Shown one piece after another: positions 11,374 to 22,218 of a stretch of 64,000 nucleotides of DNA. The notes under the pieces are model-generated. The model saw only the letters and a program-made list of their open reading frames with translations, did not search any database and was not told where the DNA came from. The stretch's first letter is position 1, and each line of letters opens with the position of its first letter. The position numbers and the translations under genes were made by a program. The DNA comes from Rhabdophis nuchalis (lineage: Eukaryota; Chordata; Lepidosauria; Squamata; Natricidae), in NCBI GenBank assembly GCA_039707465.1, contig CM077658.1, positions 11,534,574-11,598,573 of the forward strand, read 5' to 3'.

Positions 11374-12107
11374 GGTCAGGCCTGGAAGTCATCTTTTGCA
11401 TTGGGCCTTCAGGCCTGCCACAATTAATGATGTGGGAAAATGGGAGGGATTATATGGAATATGGGAGATATATAGAAATAGAATAACAGAGTTGGAAGGG
11501 ACCTTGAAGGTTTTCTAGTCCAACCCCCTGCTTAAGTAGAAACCCTATACCACTTCAAGCAAATGGATATCCAACATCTTCTTAAAAATGTCCAGTTTTG
11601 GAGCAGTCACAACTTCTGGAGGCAACTTCTGTCCCACTGATTCATTGTTCTAACTGTCAGGAAATTTCTCCTTAGTTCTAGGTTGCTTCTCTCCTTGATT
11701 AATTTCCACCCATTGTTTCTTGTCCTACCCCCAGGTGCTTTGGACAATAGATAGACTCCTTCTTCTCTGTGACAGCCCCTCAAATATTGGAAGACTGCTA
11801 GTCCTAGTCCTTCTTTTCATTTCATATAGTCAAAATAACATTATTTTCTCAGAGAGTCAAAGACACCTTGTCCTGCAGCTGCGATGGTGTGACTGGGAGG
11901 CATCTCCAGTTTTGGATGGTGCCTGACCATGTGATGGACATGTGGGTGCTGGGCAGGGTCTTTCAATTGAGTGGGGAAAACCTGGAAGGTCTCAGATTCG
12001 GGTTTTCCTAGATGTGCCAATATGACATCTCTAATAAAATGGAACTTTGAGGAACCTCATGCCTCGGAGTCTTCCTTTGTTATAGGTGTTACTTGGCATA
12101 ACTGACA
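11374..12107 (+). mobile_element. Solo LTR split by a CR1 insertion
   Basis: After removing the CR1 at 11476-11823 the LTR is about 390 bp and aligns along its length with the minus-strand LTR at 61990-62380. Shared landmarks are TTTTGCATTGGGCCTTCAGG, ATAGTCAAAATAACATT, GGGAGGCATCTCCAGTT, GGGTGCTGGGCAGGG and AATAAAATGGAACTTTGA with its polyadenylation signal. Flanks TAACT at 11369-11373 and 12108-12112 form a 5-bp duplication; the first base of the LTR seems mutated (GGTCAGG for TGTCAGG). No internal region remains. Confidence 0.8.
11476..11823 (-). mobile_element. CR1 LINE insertion inside an LTR
   Basis: The CR1 3' end lies at the left (AGAGTTGGAAGGGACCTTG, CTAGTCCAACCCCCTGC) and is followed leftward by a short AATAG-like tail. 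It is bounded by ATATAG at 11470-11475 and 11824-11829. It interrupts the LTR and is therefore younger than it. Confidence 0.9.
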
Positions 12108-12910
12108 TAACTGGTCAATCTTGGGGTTTTTTTTAAGATACTGACTAGAGAGGGTTACAATGAGACAGAAGTGGTAACTAATTGAAAGCAATTTCTACTT
12201 GCTGAAGTAACTTTGTTAGGATTGCTTTCTCAGTAGTAGAGGGGACTTGGAAGCCATGGAACCTATTGATCGTGCCCCAGCTAAAGGACTAAAGAAGCAT
12301 TAAAACAGCTCTGTTTCTTCAGACTGATCATGAGTCTCAATAGCAACCTCTGATCCTATGGGACTAGTGGCAATTGCAAGCTTAGTATTAAAAAATGTGG
12401 AGGATTCAAAAGCTCTGGTTTCAGAGAATAACCCTATCCTCTGGTTAGAAGAATAAAACTCTACTCATAATTCTGTTGTTCCCATGTAGCCTTGATCTTG
12501 AATCAAGCTGAGATCTTTAGTATAAAGCTCTCTGTTTGAAAAGCATCCAGTATTGTAAATTACACTTGCATTTCTGTGGCAAGTTAATTTTAAATACTGT
12601 TTCTTGAACCTTCCGATATACTCTTTGAACTATGAACTGGCATGTTCCATATTCTTGCAGTTTTGAAGAATGTGAGAAAAACATTTCATTAATCTGCTTG
12701 TGCTGATTTATCAGACTGCTTCTTGATTTCCTCCTTTGTCTGACTGTATATGTGTGCATATGTACTCAATCCTAAATATTAGATGGAGAAATCTGTACAG
12801 TTTCATTAGCAATATTTTCTGGAAATGGTTTGACATTGCATCCTCTCACAAATGAAGACAAATATACAGGTCCCAAGATAATGTTGCAGGATCTAATCTG
12901 GTGAGAGAGT
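12108..12910. other. Unannotated DNA
   Basis: No gene or repeat recognised. Confidence 0.5.
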
Positions 12911-12990
12911 TTATTTATTTGTTTGGAAATTTATATTTCTGCCTATTTGCACATGGCAACTCAAGGTGGCTTATAACATTCCCTGAAGAT
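12911..12990 (-). mobile_element. Ancient LINE 3'-tail remnant
   Basis: TTTATTTATTTG followed by AAATTTATATTTCTGCC and CTCAAGGTGGCTTATAACATT resembles the reversed 3' end of an old L2/L3-type LINE. Heavily diverged. Confidence 0.4.
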
Positions 12991-13034
12991 GAAATCCTGC
13001 TTTCTAGCTAATATAAATCGCACATCACAGATGA

Positions 13035-13131
13035 TCATCAGAAAAACTGGTTTGCCCAAACCAGTTTCATTTTTTTTGCTACCAATTATTTTTGGTAAAA
13101 AAATGGGCAAACCGGTAGCATTTCACCCCTG
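13035..13131. mobile_element. hAT-type terminus with internal hairpin
   Basis: The segment ends GGTAGCATTTCACCCCTG, a local hAT right terminus. It carries facing repeats GGTTTGCCC/GGGCAAACC and ACCAATTATTTTTGGT. The partner terminus was not found with confidence. Confidence 0.45.
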
Positions 13132-14095
13132 TTTTGACTAGTCTTGATAATCATTGATGTTTTAACCTGCTTGTAAAACAATACATCATCTCTATGTGGA
13201 ACATAGGTTCTTATCATAATAATATAGGGAAACTCCTTATACATTTGTACAGGTATACCAATTTTCCAAATTACTGTTGTCAGCATATGTTGATGAGTAG
13301 AAGTGGTCATGAGCATATTCTTTCTAATGCGATATTTATAAAATCCAAACCAGTCATTTTTTCCCCCAAAGATGTAAAATCAACAAGAAGTGATCAGTGA
13401 GTTCTATATTATTAAAAATAACTTCATTGAGCGGCAACATTTAATCAATTAATTGCTTAAATTAATCACTTGAAGAACTTTGACAGCATAATCCAATACC
13501 TGTCTTTTTGGAATTAAATACTTGAATTTGGGGGCTACAGGCCTACATAAGTGGAAGATCGGATTGCAAATTTAATCAACTAAATATGTATCCCTAATTA
13601 ATCAAGCAATGGAGGGGGTAATTTATTTGTGTTTAGCAAAGCTACTGATATAAGAAAATTTGTGGCATCATCTCATCAGTTCCCCTTTTTATAGGAGAAA
13701 TTGGAAACAGCCTTTAGGGTTTCTGCTATAGTGCATAATAGAAAAAAAAAACACTCCAAGAAAAATGGTTGTTTTATTCAGATTTATTTCATTTATTTAG
13801 TGTATGCTTTTATTCAGAAGGTAGAACTTACACTGCTTTTCTCATACGTATATGCCAATAAATTTTAATTTCCTAATAAATGTAGAAAATCAACATGGGA
13901 AAAGGGTAAATGTTTCTTGCTCTACAATGGTTTGGAGGTCTTATGTATATGCAAGTATTAATTTGTAAACCGCTAAATTTGGTATATTAATCATCCTGGA
14001 TTAATAGTTCATTGTCAGATAAGGCTTCTGGCCATTATATTATTAGTGAAGCAATTGTATTTTGAATAAGCTACTCAGCCACATTTCATAATTTT
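13132..14095. other. Unannotated AT-rich DNA
   Basis: Contains TTAATCAATTAATTGCTTAAATTAATCAC-like AT-rich motifs around 13440-13470 and no visible gene. A distal enhancer cannot be excluded from sequence alone. Confidence 0.4.
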
Positions 14096-14160
14096 GAAAA
14101 AGAATTCTGGGAATTGAAGTCCACAGGTCCGAAAGGTGCCAAAGTTGGGCACCTCTTGTT
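14096..14160. mobile_element. hAT-type right-end remnant
   Basis: ATTCTGGGAATTGAAGTCCAC followed by GTTGGGCACCTCTTG matches the end of a widespread squamate hAT family. The left part is missing. Confidence 0.45.
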
Positions 14161-14186
14161 TAAGCTAAAGCTCTTTTGCTCTACAG

Positions 14187-14893
14187 CAGGAGTGTCGAAC
14201 TCGATTTCATTGAGGGCCACATCAGGGTTGTGTTTGGCTTCAGGGCCCAGTCTGCATGGCCAGCTTGACGTCACTCATGTTGGGGGCACCTGTGCTGGCT
14301 CGAGTCATCTACCAGCAAAAATGGACTCCCGTTTTCGACTGGGACAGTCTGCCATCAAAATCAGCGCTCCATTTTCACTGATAGAGGCACTGAAGGCTGG
14401 ACCTCCACTGTTTCCAGGGTGGCCCTGTGGGTCAGATTTAAGCTCCCCATGGGCCGGATCCGGCCCACAGGCCTTTTTTTTTTTTTTTTTGTAAATTTAT
14501 ATCCCGCCCTTCTCCACAGAGGACCCAGGGCGGCACACAGGAAATTTAAAAACATACAAAATACAATAAATATAATTTAAAATAACTATTAAATAATCCT
14601 ATCCTATGCTAAAACCAAATTTTAAAAGACCCAATTTAAAACATCCTAAAAAGTCCCCATGGGAGGTTAGGCTAGGCCGGCTTGTTGGAACAAATATGTC
14701 TTTAGACATTGGCGGAAGAGGCGGAGGTCAGTGATGGTGCGTAATTCAGGGGGTAGGTCATTCCAGAGGAGCCACAGAGAAGGCTCTTCCCCTGGGTGTC
14801 GCCAGTCGGCATTGTCTGGCCGACAGCACCCTGAGAAGGCCCTCTCTGTGGGAGGGTATCGGTCTTAGGGATGCCTTGAGTTTGAAACCCATG
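14187..14893. mobile_element. hAT-type element split by an L2 insertion
   Basis: The left end CAGGAGTGTCGAACTCGATT pairs with the right end GAGTTTGAAACCCATG. The 8-bp flanks CTCTACAG (14179-14186) and CTCTACAC (14894-14901) match at 7 of 8 bases. The interior holds the palindromic GGGCCGGATCCGGCCC near 14450. No transposase is visible, so this is a non-autonomous copy. Confidence 0.85.
14477..14868 (-). mobile_element. L2-like LINE inserted into hAT element
   Basis: Poly-T is followed by the reversed L2 3' box (TATATCCCGCCCTTCTCC, GGACCCAGGGCGGC) and by the RT C-terminal region around 14680-14850. Removing it rejoins GGCC with TTGAGTTTG of the hAT end; GCCTT may be the LINE target duplication. 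Confidence 0.85.
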
Positions 14894-14901
14894 CTCTACA
14901 C

Positions 14902-15808
14902 CCAAAAGATTTTGAAAAGGTGAATTTATTTTATCTCCTTAAAGCTTGCTGCCCTCTGTCAAATCAAGCTCACAGAGAAGATGCCCTGTTCGTAGAACAA
15001 GCATTTCCCAACTCCAGTTTCCAATTTTGATAGGGAGGGGGAAAAAAATAGAATAGCATAAAATAAAATATAGGATCAGCTATAGTTGAAGACTATTATA
15101 AATTATTATTTATTAAATTGGTGTGCTGCCCATCCCCCTGATACAGTGACTTTGAAGCCAGCTCTTTCGAAACTTTGAAAAAAAAAAGTGGTCATTACCT
15201 TCAACTTAATTTTGACCTTCAGTTGGGGCCTCCAAGGATAATTAAGCCGAGATCAAAAAGTTATTTTTGCAAGCCTTATGTCGAATAAAAACATTTTTTT
15301 GTTTTGAAAGTCAAGTTACCATTACATCCCCAACGTTATGTCTGTGGCTGTTACCTCGCAGAAGATACTTATTGTAGCTCTTGAAGCATATGCATATATA
15401 ATATACAACTCATGCAATTTTCATAAACCCCTCTCTGCTGACTCCTTTCTAATACCTCTCTGAAGAAACGTTGGCATCATTCTTCATTCATTTTGCATGC
15501 TGCTGGCACCCACCGTGGATAAACATGAATATAAAATTCTGGAAGGTAAGAACAGTTACCTTTCTTGAGCCTTGCTTAGCACAGAATAAATATACATAAT
15601 GCAAGCTATCCAGTGTAGAGTTTGGGGGATTATGTGGGACAATACATTTTTTAAGGCGATAATGATTGCTGGATTAATATATTCATTGAAAAACAGAGAG
15701 CAATGTATTGTTCAATAGCATCTCTCTCTCTCTCTCTTAATGATCATAGCGTAAACCAAATTAATTAGTGTAATATTAACAACTTATGGAAATGAATTTA
15801 CTACTACC
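14902..15808. other. Unannotated DNA
   Basis: No coding or repeat feature except a short (CT)n at about 15720-15737. Confidence 0.5.
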
Positions 15809-15816
15809 ACCTATAA

Positions 15817-16675
15817 CCTTGATGGCGAACCTATGAAACATGTGCCACAGGTGGCATGGGGAGCCATCTCTTTGGGCATGTGAGCTGTTGCCAAGGTCAG
15901 GTCCACTGTGCATGTGCGCGCGGCCCACCCGCCAGCCAGCTGATCATTAGGTCTCTGCTGGGAGATGTGCGTGCATGCATGGAGGTGGGGGTCATTTGTA
16001 TATACAATACAATACAATACAATAGCAGAGTTGGAAGGGACCTTGTAGGTCTTCTAGTCCAACCCCCTGCGTAGGCAGGAACCTTATACCATTTCAGACA
16101 AATGGCTATCTAACATCTTTTTAAAGACTTCCAGGGTTGGGGCATTCACAACTTCTGGAGGCAAGCTGTTCCAGAGGTTAATTGTTCTAACTGTCAGGAA
16201 ATTTCTCCTTAGTTCTAAGTTGCTTCTCTCCTTGATTAGTTTCCACCCATTGCTTCTTGTCCTGCCGCCAGGTGCCTTGGAGAATAATTTGACTCCCTCT
16301 TCTTTGTGGCACCCTCTGAGATATCGGAACACTGCTATCATGTCTCCCCTGGTCCTTCTCTTCATCAAACTAGACATACCCAGTTCCTGCAACCGTTCTT
16401 CATATGTTTTAGTCTCCAGTCCATGTATGGGGGTGGGTCACACATGCATGCATGGGGGAGATGTAGTGCCCCCCATGTCCCATTTTTGGTCGAGTAGGCT
16501 TCAGGGAGGCTTGATAGCAACAAAACTGGGGGTTACATGTGCATGCGAGAGGGGGGCAGGAGTACAGGGGGAGAGTCACATGTGCAAGGTCCTGTAGGGA
16601 GGAGCATTGCCTTATGGGTGTTGGTGCACGCTTCCGCTTTCGGCATTCAAGCGTAAAAAAAGTTTGCCATCACTG
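15817..16675. mobile_element. hAT-type element split by a CR1 insertion
   Basis: Left terminus CCTTGATGGCGAACCTATG (usually starting CAGTGATGGCGAAC) and right terminus AAAGTTTGCCATCACTG form the terminal inverted repeats. The 8-bp target duplication ACCTATAA is perfect at 15809-15816 and 16676-16683. The interior is rich in GCATGC-type alternating purine-pyrimidine motifs. Confidence 0.9.
16004..16423 (-). mobile_element. CR1 LINE insertion with (AATAC)n tail
   Basis: Read from the minus strand it encodes the CR1 RT C-terminus, including MKRRTRGDMIAVFRYLRGCH and TINLWNSLPPEVVNAPTLEV. Its 3' tail is (GTATT)n, seen on the plus strand as (ACAAT)n at 16004-16024. It interrupts the hAT element and is younger. 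Confidence 0.9.
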
Positions 16676-16683
16676 ACCTATAA

Positions 16684-17455
16684 TGATAGATCCCAGGTTC
16701 TGAACAATGTGGATGGGATCCATTAGTTATTGTTTCATTGATGCGTTCAATAAAGTTGGATGGACACTCTCAAATACTCCCGTCCTAATTTTCTAACATA
16801 TGAATATACTTTGTGTAAACTTTATCATTTTAAATGAACTGCTTTTCTTAAGGTTTACACTTTTCTTGAAGTTTTCCAATAAACCATATACTGTGCCTGT
16901 GATTAGTGACAATCACACAAACATTTAGGTAGCTTACTTTAACCTTTTTACGATAACCTTTCTTCATCTTTTCTGAGATATTTGACTTCAACTCTCAAAT
17001 TCCCAGGCAATTATCTATTGGAGTTGAAATCAAATATAACCGAGGAGCGCCAGAGTGGAGAAAATATCTGTTGATCTAGTGGAATTAGATGAATTGACAG
17101 ATGAATGACTGAATGTCTCTCTCAACCCCTGTTCATCACAAAGACTGTGACCTGACTTCTTACTCTGGTAGCCGATTATGTAAATAGTAATTTTCTCCCT
17201 CACGTAACTAATACAGACAGCCATCTGTGTAATTTCTAGCTAAATTAATAGCTGCAGTTTTAGCTACACAAAATCCTTTAATGTTACCATTGTTATTTTT
17301 CAATGCTTTCCCCTAACAAATAAACATATTTCAGTCCTTTATGATCTTGAGGCAGCTTTTTCAATTCAAATGAAATATTTCAATTACACTACAAGAAGAT
17401 TGGTGGCAAAATCTTGAAATCCTTGATTCATAGCCTTGATATGATGATTAGCGGA
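16684..17455. other. Unannotated DNA with a possible hAT remnant
   Basis: GACTTCAACTCTCAAATTCCCAG at about 16983-17005 resembles the CTTCAACTCCCAGAATTC motif of a squamate hAT end. Otherwise nothing recognised. Confidence 0.35.
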
Positions 17456-17462
17456 TGGGGGT

Positions 17463-17862
17463 GCTAAAACATATGAAGAATGGTTGCAGGAACTGAGTAT
17501 GTCTGGTTTAATGAAAAGAAGGACTAGGGGAGACATGATAGCAGTCTTCCAATATCTCGGGCTGCCATAAAGAAAGAGGCAAACTACTCTCCCAAGCACC
17601 TGAAGGCAGGATAAGAAGCCAAGGGTGGAAATTAATCAAGGAGAGAATCAACTTAGAACTAAGTAGAAATTTCCTGACAGTTAGAACAATTAATCAGTGG
17701 AACAACTTGCCTCCAGAAGTTGTGAATGCTCCAACACTGGAGGTTTTTAAGATAAGATTGGATAACCATTTGTCTGACGTGTTGTAGAGTTTCCTGCCTA
17801 AGCAAGGGGTTGGACTAGAAGACCGCCAAGGTCCCTTCCAACTCTGTTGTTCTATATTTAAT
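17463..17862 (+). mobile_element. CR1 LINE fragment, 5'-truncated
   Basis: Contains the RT C-terminal coding region in broken frames followed by the CR1 3' end (GGGGTTGGACTAGAAGACC, CCCTTCCAACTCTGTT). Small indels, for example in the GGGCTGCCA region near 17565, destroy the frame. Confidence 0.9.
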
Positions 17863-18190
17863 GATGTTAAAATAATGGTGGCATTTTGAAGAGGTTTCCA
17901 AATCATAATCATGGGTGGAAAACTAATAAATCAAATAAATTAATAAAACTGCCAAGAGTAAATGAAGGCATTTAAATTTATGATAGCTACTTTTCCATCA
18001 TCTTCTATTTGGAGAGACAAAATTGAAGGTTATTACTCTGGACTACCTGGAAATGATATGTACTTTGTCAGGTGGCTTTTATTTTTAGCAATGGCAAATA
18101 ACGTACATCTCCCCATCCAATCTCCAGTTTTTAATTTTTAATTTATTTTTCTTTCCTTCTCAAACTTTAGCCAACTGGTTTAGCAGCTTT
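17863..18190. other. Unannotated DNA
   Basis: No supported feature. Confidence 0.4.
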
Positions 18191-18194
18191 ACTA

Positions 18195-18340
18195 AATGTT
18201 GACTCAGCCTTTCAACCTTCCGAGGTACGTAAAATGAGGACCCAGATTGTTGCAGGCAATAGGCTGACTCTTTAAACTACTTAAGAGTGGGCTGTAAAAG
18301 CACTGTGAAGTGATATATAAATGCTACTTCTATTGCTATC
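18195..18340 (+). mobile_element. Squamate tRNA-derived SINE, 5'-truncated
   Basis: TTGACTCAGCCTTTCAACC, AAAATGAGGACCCAGATTGT, GCACTGTGAAGTGATATATAA and a CTATTGCTAT tail match the body and 3' end of the complete copy at 39608-39829. The tRNA head is missing. Confidence 0.8.
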
Positions 18341-18350
18341 TATCTCTATC

Positions 18351-18560
18351 TATTAGGCTACTTCTGCTGCCTGCCGGCTGCCTGCAAATTGGCAGTTCAA
18401 ATCTCACCAGGTCAAGGTTGACTCAGCCTTCCATCCTTCTAGGTGGGTCAAATGAGGATCCAGATTGTTGCGGGGCAAGAGGCTGACTCTGTAAACCACT
18501 TATAGAGGGCTGTAAAAGCACTGTGAAGTGGTACATAAGTCTAAGTGCTATTGCTATTTG
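18351..18560 (+). mobile_element. Squamate tRNA-derived SINE, second tandem copy
   Basis: Begins in the tRNA-like head (GGCTACTTCTGCTGCC), keeps a B-box-like AGTTCAAATCT, then the same body and tail as the preceding copy. Two copies in direct orientation, separated by (TATC)n, suggest insertion into the tail of the first. Confidence 0.85.
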
Positions 18561-19611
18561 CTGCCACTTTGCATCTTCAAAAGCATCTAGGATACCGGGA
18601 CCAGACAAATGATTGAATAAATAATTTTACTTATTCAAACAAAGACGTTTCATCTGTTGCAAGTAAGGGCACAATCAAGTCCTTTGCTGCTGCAATCCAT
18701 ACGAGAGACAATGTACAACAAGGATTTGGCAACGCAATGTTTCTGTGCAGGTCGAGACTGCTTAGAGAGTATACCTGGAATCCCAAGGTTAAAAATAAAT
18801 TTTTAAAAGGGCAAAGTTTTTGGAAGCATGTCTGTGAAATGCAGAACTGCCACATTTTACAAGCCATCCAGGTGATACAGTTGAAGACAAAGGATCACAA
18901 AGACCCAAAGGGTGAGATGCAATGATTTCTGGCCATTATTTATTTGCTTATTGCTGCTTTGAGACATTCAGTGCCTGCTGACCCCTGATCTTCAGCACAA
19001 AATTGGGAGGCGGCCTAATTAAAACTGACAAAATAGCACTACTGTTATTACCATAAATAATAGTAATTTCACATTGTGACAGTTTAATATCCCAGAAAGA
19101 AGTTCAGAAATAATTGGCTGCTTGGTATACAGTGTTATATATTATTACAAAGCACTTAGATGTTGCAATGCATGCTAATTTATTAATGTTTGTTCAGCAG
19201 ATGTCTTAATAACACAAATCTAATTTAGTTTAATGTTGATCTAATTGCTAATAAACTATTTATAGAGAATCCTATTTATTTAAATTCGGACTTGATATGA
19301 AACCCACCCTTTTTTTTCTGCAAAAGCAGAAAATAATACATTCACTCTGTCATAAGATGCATCAAAAAGTTACTTACTATCAGATCTTAATAATTATATT
19401 TAAAAGTGGCCCAATGACATCTTTTATCAGTGGCATAAAGGTCTACATTAGATATTGCTTGCTTTATTGCTATAAAATTCATGCTGGATATTGCTGGAAA
19501 TCCTGATTTTTCTGCTACTATAGTGTGTATATTTAGTACCTTAAAAATACTATTCTAAAAACAGACCAAAACAATCAGTCAGCTATAGCATCAATGGTTT
19601 TGTACCATGGA
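18561..19611. other. Unannotated DNA
   Basis: AT-rich, no gene recognised. Confidence 0.5.
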
Positions 19612-19950
19612 CTAGGCATTACCCGGGTATTTATTTATAGGGGGGAAATGTCCAGACTAAATGTAATTTGTAATGTTGGATTTTCCCTCTTACCAGAAGG
19701 AGGAGTCCTGTTGAGTACTGTGAAGCCATGGCAACTTCACTGCGTGTACAGTAGAATCAAGTAGAGCAATATGGCACAACAGGCTGTCTCTTAACAGAAC
19801 ACACACACTGAGGGATGTTAGGGGTGTCTTACCCCCACAGAGAGTAAGTTATGTGTGTGCCAAGTTTGCTTGAAATTGCTCAAGGCGTTCCAGAGTTATG
19901 CTGGAACATATATACATACACAGAGAGAGAGCCATTCTCATAAGTATAGA
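19612..19950 (-). mobile_element. Non-autonomous Helitron
   Basis: On the minus strand it starts TCTATACTTATGAGAATGG and ends CTAG, and it lies between A and T, as Helitrons do. Internally it matches the Helitron at 26266 in reverse (TTCCAGCATAACTCTGGAA near the 5' end, CCCCCTATAAATAAATACCC near the 3' end). The 3' hairpin is degenerate in this copy (ACCCGGGTAATGC only). No RepHel protein is encoded. Confidence 0.75.
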
Positions 19951-20260
19951 TTAGATGAAATCTTTTGGCTGAGTTCCTATGATGATTTTAAATCACTTCA
20001 TGGAGGAATCCATGAAAGGAAATTCCATCTTCCATGAGTCAAGAAATTATTTTAATTTTACTGTACATATTTGTATCCAGACAGACAGATGAGTTGGGAT
20101 GTGCAAAGAGATGGAGATTTTTTAAACCAAATGAACTGTTGCTACTTTAATTAAGTACTTTAAACGTATTTAAAATCTCAACCCCCCTAAAGGGCAAGGA
20201 ATGATAGATTAGTCCTACAAGAACATTTCAAATCTCTAAATAGGCAGCTGTCTCAAGCTC
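19951..20260. other. Unannotated DNA
   Basis: No supported feature. Confidence 0.4.
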
Positions 20261-20264
20261 ATTT

Positions 20265-20510
20265 TTTTTTCTGAGTTGAGATGCTAAGCACGATCAAGCC
20301 TGGTTAAGATTTGAATGGGAGACTACCAGGCAAACCCCAGAGCTGCTAGACTGAGAAGATAGAAAGACCTCCTGGTAGAAAACAATGTCAAATCATTTCC
20401 AGTTCCCACCGAGAAAACAATCTTCTCTATGGTTGCCTGGAGCTCAGCTTCAGTGGTTTTTTCTCAGGTATCCAACTAAATCATCTATTCATGGAGGCTT
20501 ATTAGCTGGA
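20265..20510 (+). mobile_element. 5S rRNA-derived SINE
   Basis: GATGCTAAGCACGATCAAGC, CTGGTTAAGATTTGAATGGG and AGACTACCAGG follow the internal promoter half of 5S rRNA (GAAGCTAAGCAGGGTCGGG, CTGGTTAGTACTTGGATGGG, AGACCGCC). The downstream body (CAAATCATTTCCAGTTCCC) is not 5S. The first half of the 5S gene is missing and there are many substitutions, so it is a retroposon and not a functional rRNA gene. Confidence 0.75.
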
Positions 20511-20529
20511 GTTACAACCCACTCAAATA

Positions 20530-21016
20530 TTGTTTGACAGAATATAATTGTTGGGGGGGGAGGGAAGAAACAGACCTGCATACATATATTTTAAGATCAA
20601 AGAACACATTACACTAACCAAATAGGCAGCAGTTCTTTTGCTGTTTTTCTTTGCGCAAGAGATTGAATCTTTTCTTTCCCAAATAGGACGTTCAAACATT
20701 GAACTCAAGTTTGCATGTGCCAATTTTCTACTCCTGTAAACTGGACGTCCACATGGACGAATAGTTGTCAAGAGAGATTCTGCACTCTTATTCTCCTTGT
20801 TGAAAAGACTTACCTTGACTGCCAATAGGTCACATGCCTCCGATTGGTTAGATTAATATTCTCAGGGCATCAGTCCTTCCTTCCTTTCTCTGTTTCATCT
20901 TCTTTCATCTTCTCACTCTGATCTATGCTATGCAGATACTTCTCTGGCTCCATAATGAAAGAATGTGCCTATCAGATCTTAGTTGGAGATGCACTCAAGA
21001 AACTCAGCCATTTATC
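20530..21016. other. Unannotated DNA
   Basis: A G run at 20553-20560; nothing else recognised. Confidence 0.4.
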
Positions 21017-21024
21017 ACCATGTT

Positions 21025-21244
21025 CAGAGATGGCATTCAGCCGGTTCGGACTGGTTCTCCCGAACCAGTAGTGGAAATTGCCCAACTGCCTCAGCTCTAT
21101 GCTGATCTATTTAGGCATGTTTTCAAGCTGCACGCATGGACGTTTTCATGCAAGCCATACACTCGACATGCATGGGCAGTTATGTGTATGAGTCAATGGG
21201 GCACATGGGCTCATATTTGTGAACTGGTAGGAAATACCACACTG
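21025..21244. mobile_element. hAT-type MITE, 220 bp
   Basis: Left terminus CAGAGATGGCATTCAGCCGG and right terminus GGTAGGAAATACCACACTG. Flanked by a perfect 8-bp duplication ACCATGTT (21017-21024 and 21245-21252). The interior has facing GGTTCGGACTGGTTC and GAACCAGT. Confidence 0.9.
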
Positions 21245-21426
21245 ACCATGTTATTTCTTACGTGAAGCTGATATTTTCTTTCATGGCAACCCCAGTATCA
21301 AGAATACTTGTTGGTGAACGTTTTCCTTCTATCTTTAGTGTTTTCCTTGGTCTTTGAATGCATTCATTCAGCCATACAAAGCTATCTGCTATTCAACATT
21401 AAAATCTTACCTGCCTATTGATAGAA

Positions 21427-21485
21427 ATGGAGAGAGAGAGAGGGAGAGAGGGAGGGAGAGAGAGGGAGGGAGGGAGGGAGGGAGG

Positions 21486-21529
<44 letters not shown>
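21427..21529 (+). repeat. (GAGA/GGGA)n microsatellite
   Basis: About 100 bp of GA dinucleotides interrupted by GGGA and GGGAGG blocks. Confidence 0.95.
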
Positions 21530-22150
21530 CTTTAGTGATATAAATGGAAGCCTAACTCTTGAAAAAAAAACTCAGCTACATGACAAAATAATTTCAAAAA
21601 GTAATGGTCCCTGACAATATGAAGCCCACCAAAAATAATAACTGTGTACATACATTGGTGTGTGTGCTTTTGTGCATTTGGGGGAGAAGTCATTGAAAAT
21701 TTATACTAATACACAACATTTGCTTTGGCATTTCAGTTTTCATCCTATTTTTTTTTAATCCATTGGGTTCTAAAGGTGGCTTAAGCGAGACGTAAAAGAT
21801 TGAAACATTATAGGGAACCAGTTAAAGTCCAATTAGAACTATATAAGTGGATGCTGCAATTATAAACAATTATAAAAATCCATATTTTTTTTTGCAATCA
21901 TAAACATGCAAATAAAAGTGGCTTGATCAAAAAAGAAAATCTTGACTCCTTTGCAGAAGTTGGAAAAGGTGAAGGAAAAACACAGTTGATAAATAATAAG
22001 GCAAAAGACCTTGTCCCGCAAACATAATTCCCTCAATAGAATGATATCAATTTTCGTTATATATGTTTGGCTTAAGAAACAGAAATCTGGGCTCTTAAAA
22101 TCATCCGCATCATCCAGAGACAGCCTTTTAAAATTAGCCTTCCAAATTAG
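21530..22150. other. Unannotated DNA
   Basis: No supported feature. Confidence 0.4.
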
Positions 22151-22152
22151 TC

Positions 22153-22153
22153 C

Positions 22154-22186
<33 letters not shown>

Positions 22187-22218
22187 TTCTTCCTACCTAC
22201 CTACTTACTTACCTACCT
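22153..22218 (+). repeat. (CTGT)n-(TACC/TACT)n compound microsatellite
   Basis: A pure tetranucleotide CTGT run changes to CTTC and TACC/TACT units. Confidence 0.95.

Noticed and set aside
20265..20345. Functional 5S rRNA gene
   Set aside because: Only the second half of 5S is present, heavily substituted and fused to SINE body.
22153..22218. CRISPR-like or satellite array
   Set aside because: Simple tetranucleotide microsatellite without spacers.
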